Shown: positions 60,674 through 64,000 of the stretch, one piece after another | How the letters are laid out: each line of letters opens with the position of its first letter | Numbering within the stretch: position 1 is the first letter of the stretch | NCBI GenBank assembly: GCA_963714035.1 | Contig: OY970224.1 | Coordinates: forward strand, 1,240,001 to 1,304,000 | From: DATFVB01 sp963714035 | Lineage (GTDB): Bacteria; Acidobacteriota; Thermoanaerobaculia; UBA5066; DATFVB01 | Direction: 5' to 3' | Length of the DNA: 64,000 nucleotides | The notes under the pieces: model-generated | Seen by the model: only the letters and a program-made list of their open reading frames with translations | The model's database searches: none | Told to the model about the DNA's origin: nothing | Position numbers and translations under genes: made by a program

Positions 60674-61939
60674 ATGCGAGACGGCCGGCTGGGGATCCTG
60701 GTGGGGGGCGGGCCGGCCCCCGGCATCAACAGCGTGATCTCGGCGGCGACGATCCGCGCCGCCGTCGAGGGCGTCGAGGTCCTCGGCATCCGCAACGGAT
60801 TCGAGGCCATCATGCGGGGGAACGTGGACGGCGCGGTCCCCCTGCGGATCGAGGACGTCAGCCGGATCCACTTCCGCGGCGGCTCGGTCCTCGGCATTTC
60901 GCGGGCGAACCCGAGCCAGGATCCCGCCCTCCTCGAAACGGCGGTCGAATCCCTCCGGCGCCTGGGAATCGCGTGGCTCGTCACGATCGGCGGCGACGAC
61001 ACGGCTTACTCCGCGATGAAGCTCGAGGAAAAGGCCGGGGACCGGCTCCGGGTCGTTCACGTGCCGAAAACGATCGACAACGACCTCGACCTCCCGGCGG
61101 ACGTCGACACCTTCGGGTTCCAGACGGCGAGGCATCACGGAGCGAGGATCGTCGAGAGCCTTATGGTCGACGCCCAGACGACCGCCCACTGGTACTTCGT
61201 GATCGCGATGGGCCGGAAGGCGGGCCACCTGGCTCTCGGCATCGGCAAGGCGGCCGGCGCGACCCTGACGCTGATCCCGGAGGAGTTCACCGCCGGTCCG
61301 CCGACGTTCGGCGAGGTCGTCGACACGCTCGTCGGCGCGATCGTGAAGCGGCTGAGCCGCGGCCGCCGGGACGGCGTCGCCGTGATCGCGGAGGGCCTCG
61401 TGCTTTCGCTCGCGCCCGGCGAGATCGCGGCGCTCGGCGACGTCGAACGGGACGCGCACGGCAACGTGCGGATCGCCGAGATCAATTTCGGCGACATCGT
61501 CAAGCATGCCGTCGGCCGCCGCCTGAAGGAGCTCGGCGTGCCGGCGACGATCGTCGCGAAGAACCTCGGCTACGAGCTGCGGTGCGTCGATCCGATCCCC
61601 TTCGACGTCGAATACACGCGGGACCTCGGCTGCTGCGCCACGCAGTTCCTGCTCGACGGCGGGACCGCGGCGATGGCGTCGATGCAGCGGGGCCGTTTCG
61701 TCCCGGTGCCGTTTTCCGCCCTCCTCGATCCCGCGACGGGGAAGGCCCGCATCCGAATGGTCGACGTGGGCTCGGCGCGCTACGCGATCGCCCGCCGCTA
61801 CATGATCCGGCTGCGGCGCGACGATTTCGCGGATCCGGAAGAGACCGCCCGCCTCGCGGCCGCGGCGAAGCTCCCGATCGAAGAGTTCCGCCGCCGATTC
61901 GAGCCGCTCGTCGCCCACGAGCCGCCGCCGGCGCTCTGA
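60674..61939 (+). CDS. 6-phosphofructokinase, PPi-type signature
   Basis: This 421-aa phosphofructokinase has TIGGDDTAYSA and HVPKTIDNDL. The Asp after GGD and the Lys in PKTIDND are the residues that mark PPi-dependent enzymes, where ATP-PFK has Gly in both. The reaction is reversible phosphorylation of fructose 6-phosphate with pyrophosphate. GGAGG precedes ATG 60674 by 5 bases; GTG 60671 is less likely. Monocistronic. Confidence 0.92.
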   Translation: MRDGRLGILVGGGPAPGINSVISAATIRAAVEGVEVLGIRNGFEAIMRGNVDGAVPLRIEDVSRIHFRGGSVLGISRANPSQDPALLETAVESLRRLGIAWLVTIGGDDTAYSAMKLEEKAGDRLRVVHVPKTIDNDLDLPADVDTFGFQTARHHGARIVESLMVDAQTTAHWYFVIAMGRKAGHLALGIGKAAGATLTLIPEEFTAGPPTFGEVVDTLVGAIVKRLSRGRRDGVAVIAEGLVLSLAPGEIAALGDVERDAHGNVRIAEINFGDIVKHAVGRRLKELGVPATIVAKNLGYELRCVDPIPFDVEYTRDLGCCATQFLLDGGTAAMASMQRGRFVPVPFSALLDPATGKARIRMVDVGSARYAIARRYMIRLRRDDFADPEETARLAAAAKLPIEEFRRRFEPLVAHEPPPAL

Positions 61940-61994
61940 GCCGGCGCGGGAGTCGCCCGCCGGAGCTCGACCCCGAAATCGCGACGGCGGGAAG

Positions 61995-62855
61995 TCAGCG
62001 CCGTTCGAGGAGGGCGGTCCCACCCATCCGGTGCATCTCCTCCCGCTTCGCGGGCGAGCCCATCCGCCCGAGGAGCTGGAACAGCCAGGCCAACTTCGGT
62101 TTCCGGTCGAGCCGGAGGGCCTCCTCGAAGGTCGAGCGGAACTCGCGCTCCACCCACCCGTGGGAGTCGAAAAACCCGGTACCCTCCGCCGGCGCGAACC
62201 GGAACGGCGCGTTGGCCGCGCCCACGTGCTTCCCCACGCGCCGGTCGAGCATCTTCTTCAGGCGCGGCGAGGCGATGTCGATGAGCCACTGCCGCATCGC
62301 CGGCTCGCGATGCAGGTCGTCGGCGAGCGCGGCGACCTGCTCCGGCGCGAGGTAGGCCAGGAGGCCTTCCGTCACGACGAGCACGGCGGACGCCCCCTCG
62401 GCCGCGCGGGCGAACAGCGAACGTCTCGCGGCCGCGTCCGTCAGGTCCGCGGCGACCCGTTCGAGCGCGCAGACCGGGCGCTCCGCCGCGAGCTTCTCCT
62501 CCTTGAAGGCGATCATGTCGGGCAGGTCCGCCTCGATCCAACGGAGCGACGTGGGGAGCGGAAGACGGTACGGCCGCGCATCGAGGCCGGCCGCGAGATT
62601 GAGGACGCGATCGACCCCGTCCCGCGCGATCGACCGCAGGATGATCTCGTCCATGACCGCCGTCCGCACGATCATGGGCCAGGCGAGGCCGCCGACCTTC
62701 ATCTCTCGGACGATCTCCTCGCCGCGTTCGCCCACGAGCTTCTTCGCGAGCGGGTCCCGGAAGATCGCGTCGGGCCGCTCGGTCTCCATCACCCGGTATT
62801 GCGCGACCCACAGGGCGGTGTCGGAGACGTTGCGGAGAGTCGGGTCGTTCGTCAT
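61995..62855 (-). CDS. SAM-dependent methyltransferase of the leucine carboxyl methyltransferase (TIGR00027) family
   Basis: A 286-aa protein with the SAM motif LNLAAGLDARPYRLPLP and the family elements RIDPLAKKLVG-like FRDPLAKKLVGERG and VTEGLLAYL. Members methylate carboxyl groups of unknown small substrates in bacteria. The gene stands alone between a convergent PFK gene and the outer-membrane protein gene. Confidence 0.9.
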   Translation of the reverse strand: MTNDPTLRNVSDTALWVAQYRVMETERPDAIFRDPLAKKLVGERGEEIVREMKVGGLAWPMIVRTAVMDEIILRSIARDGVDRVLNLAAGLDARPYRLPLPTSLRWIEADLPDMIAFKEEKLAAERPVCALERVAADLTDAAARRSLFARAAEGASAVLVVTEGLLAYLAPEQVAALADDLHREPAMRQWLIDIASPRLKKMLDRRVGKHVGAANAPFRFAPAEGTGFFDSHGWVEREFRSTFEEALRLDRKPKLAWLFQLLGRMGSPAKREEMHRMGGTALLERR

Positions 62856-62908
62856 GAGGGAATTCTACGGCGGACAGGCGGCGAGACCGCGCGTCATCCT
62901 GGCGAGAC

Positions 62909-62926
62909 GGGCGCGGACCATACGCG
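62909..62926 (+). repeat. Truncated copy of the palindrome repeat
   Basis: GCGCGGACCATACGCGCC matches the left end of copy 3 (GCGCGGACCATACGGGCC) and then stops. It lies 10 bases past the stop of the outer-membrane gene. Confidence 0.5.
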
Positions 62927-62935
62927 CCCTGCTCC

Positions 62936-64000
62936 TTAATTGTGCCAGCGGACGTAGAGCCCCACCCGGTTCGCGTCGTAATTCGCCAGCGGCCCGGCCA
63001 GCGTCCCCTTCTCTTGGTACTTGTCCCGGTTCCACTCCCCGATCAGGGAGACGCTCTTCGACACGTCGACCGACGCCCTCACCGCCGCGCGATCGATCGT
63101 GAACGGGAAGGTTCCGTCGTTGTCGAAACGGCCGAAGGCGCCGTCGACCGATACCGGCGCGAAGATCAGGGTTACCCCCCCTTCGAAGGACCTGCCGTCT
63201 TCCCGATGGATGGACTGTGCGATCGAGAAGTCTTCCGGTTGACGGAAAAGGATCGTGCTGTCGGATTCGTATTTCTCGGCGGAAACGCGGAGCCGCAGGA
63301 ACTTCGCCGGAGCGCCTTCCGCCTCGCCGCCGTACTCCCGGTTCCTCCCGTCATAGCCGATGCCGGTGCGGTCGTTAGACGCGTCGGTCTGCTCGGCGGT
63401 CGTGCTGATGCGGAAAACGTCCCGGAGCGCCCAGGCCGCCCGGAGCCGGTAACGATCGCGATCCAGGAAGTCGGTCCGGACGACCGGATCGTCGGCCCGG
63501 TCGCGGCGCCAGTCGGCGCCGAGCGTCAGGCCGCCCGCCGTGAACTTCGCGCCGAGGTCGAGCCCGTCGATCCGCCGGTCGAAGGTCCCGTCCTGGGAAC
63601 CCGGCACCACGATCTCTTCCGGACCCTCGACGACGGTCACGCGCTGCTTGTCCCGGGACCCGCCGGCGAAGACCGAGAGTCCGCCGATGGCCCGCGCGTC
63701 GATCCGCGCGTCGAAGATCTCGTCGGTGCGCTCGACCGAGGTCTGCGCGTCGATCATCTGGAGGAGGTCCCGCGGGTCCTGTCCGGCGAACGTCACGGTC
63801 TGGAGATAGAGGTCGGAGATCAGCGCGAGGCCGTCGAGCTCCTGATGGTTCTTCGACCACCCGGCGGAAAGGTCGATCCCGTCGGCGATGTTCGCCTCGA
63901 CGCGGCCGCTTCCCCGCCAGGAGACGTTCTCGGCGCGCGAGTCGATCGACTCGCTCAGACCCCCGAAGATCCGGCTGATGCCGAAGGAAACGAGGCTCCC
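62936..64000 (-). CDS. Outer-membrane beta-barrel protein (5' partial)
   Basis: The frame is open to the right edge, so the N-terminus with its signal is missing; 354 residues are visible. They consist of alternating strands of the barrel type (GLDLGAKFTAGGLTLGADWRRD, YRLRAAWALRDVFRIST, AVRASVDVSKSVSLIGEW) with acidic turns. The chain ends with VGLYVRWHN, a C-terminal strand with aromatic residues. No name could be assigned. The nearby NapC cytochrome allows a link to extracellular electron transfer, but that is speculation. Confidence 0.8.
   Translation of the reverse strand, partial: GSLVSFGISRIFGGLSESIDSRAENVSWRGSGRVEANIADGIDLSAGWSKNHQELDGLALISDLYLQTVTFAGQDPRDLLQMIDAQTSVERTDEIFDARIDARAIGGLSVFAGGSRDKQRVTVVEGPEEIVVPGSQDGTFDRRIDGLDLGAKFTAGGLTLGADWRRDRADDPVVRTDFLDRDRYRLRAAWALRDVFRISTTAEQTDASNDRTGIGYDGRNREYGGEAEGAPAKFLRLRVSAEKYESDSTILFRQPEDFSIAQSIHREDGRSFEGGVTLIFAPVSVDGAFGRFDNDGTFPFTIDRAAVRASVDVSKSVSLIGEWNRDKYQEKGTLAGPLANYDANRVGLYVRWHN

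Overview
The window is GC-rich bacterial chromosome (roughly two-thirds G+C, strong GC third-position bias, many GTG starts). It is packed with short operons whose genes overlap by 4 bases. The gene mix suggests a soil or sediment bacterium of the Acidobacteriota or a similar deep branch. It includes three Hanks-type Ser/Thr kinases (one with GAF plus a phosphatase-like domain, one with PDZ, membrane and GAF domains, one with PEGA-like repeats), a sortilin/BNR-TIG-SLH secreted protein, multihaem NapC-type cytochrome, PPi-type phosphofructokinase and a split glycine decarboxylase. This placement is an inference from gene content; no rRNA or tRNA gene was seen.

Layout. 1-8.7 kb: signalling genes (two kinases, an RRM RNA-binding protein, an ECF sigma / anti-sigma / PDZ operon, DUF488), with a MITE-like element at 5.5 kb. 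9-17.1 kb: a DAK2-DegV fusion, zinc ribbon protein, hydrolase, PAP2 lipid phosphatase, and a complete gcvT-gcvH-gcvPA-gcvPB operon. 17.4-21.5 kb: a twin cNMP-binding protein and a 950-aa secreted beta-propeller/SLH protein. 21.5-26.7 kb: an accessory island of lower-GC orphan genes, two 473-bp near-identical palindrome-rich repeats, degenerate remnants resembling REP-associated transposases, two tiny Pro-rich proteins sharing a motif, and a truncated Rhs toxin tip with an Imm40-like immunity gene. 26.8-35.5 kb: an M1 peptidase, a nucleotidyltransferase-like pair, DinB, a PEGA-type kinase with DUF2007, and a selenophosphate synthetase whose catalytic residue appears to be selenocysteine encoded by an in-frame TGA. 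35.7-42.9 kb: a co-directional run (beta-CASP MBL, YihY, DUF255-Dsb fusion, TPR, cysteine dioxygenase). 43-54 kb: LOG protein, ABC exporter, amino-acid enzymes, DNA glycosylase, TauE and SulP transporters. 54-59 kb: stress and redox regulators leading into a small cytochrome and a six-haem NapC-like cytochrome. 59-64 kb: DUF5996, FMN reductase, PPi-PFK, methyltransferase and a partial outer-membrane barrel.

The most unusual signals are non-coding. A five-copy hairpin family has an invariant or nearly invariant 11-nt loop (GAAGTAACCGA) on stems that change with full base-pair compensation. A second, unrelated long-palindrome family carries a GCCGTTATACGGG motif. Both families sit almost only at gene 3' ends, mostly between convergent genes. 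The Sec-type selD would be mis-annotated by standard gene callers: they would start it at 34766, downstream of the TGA.
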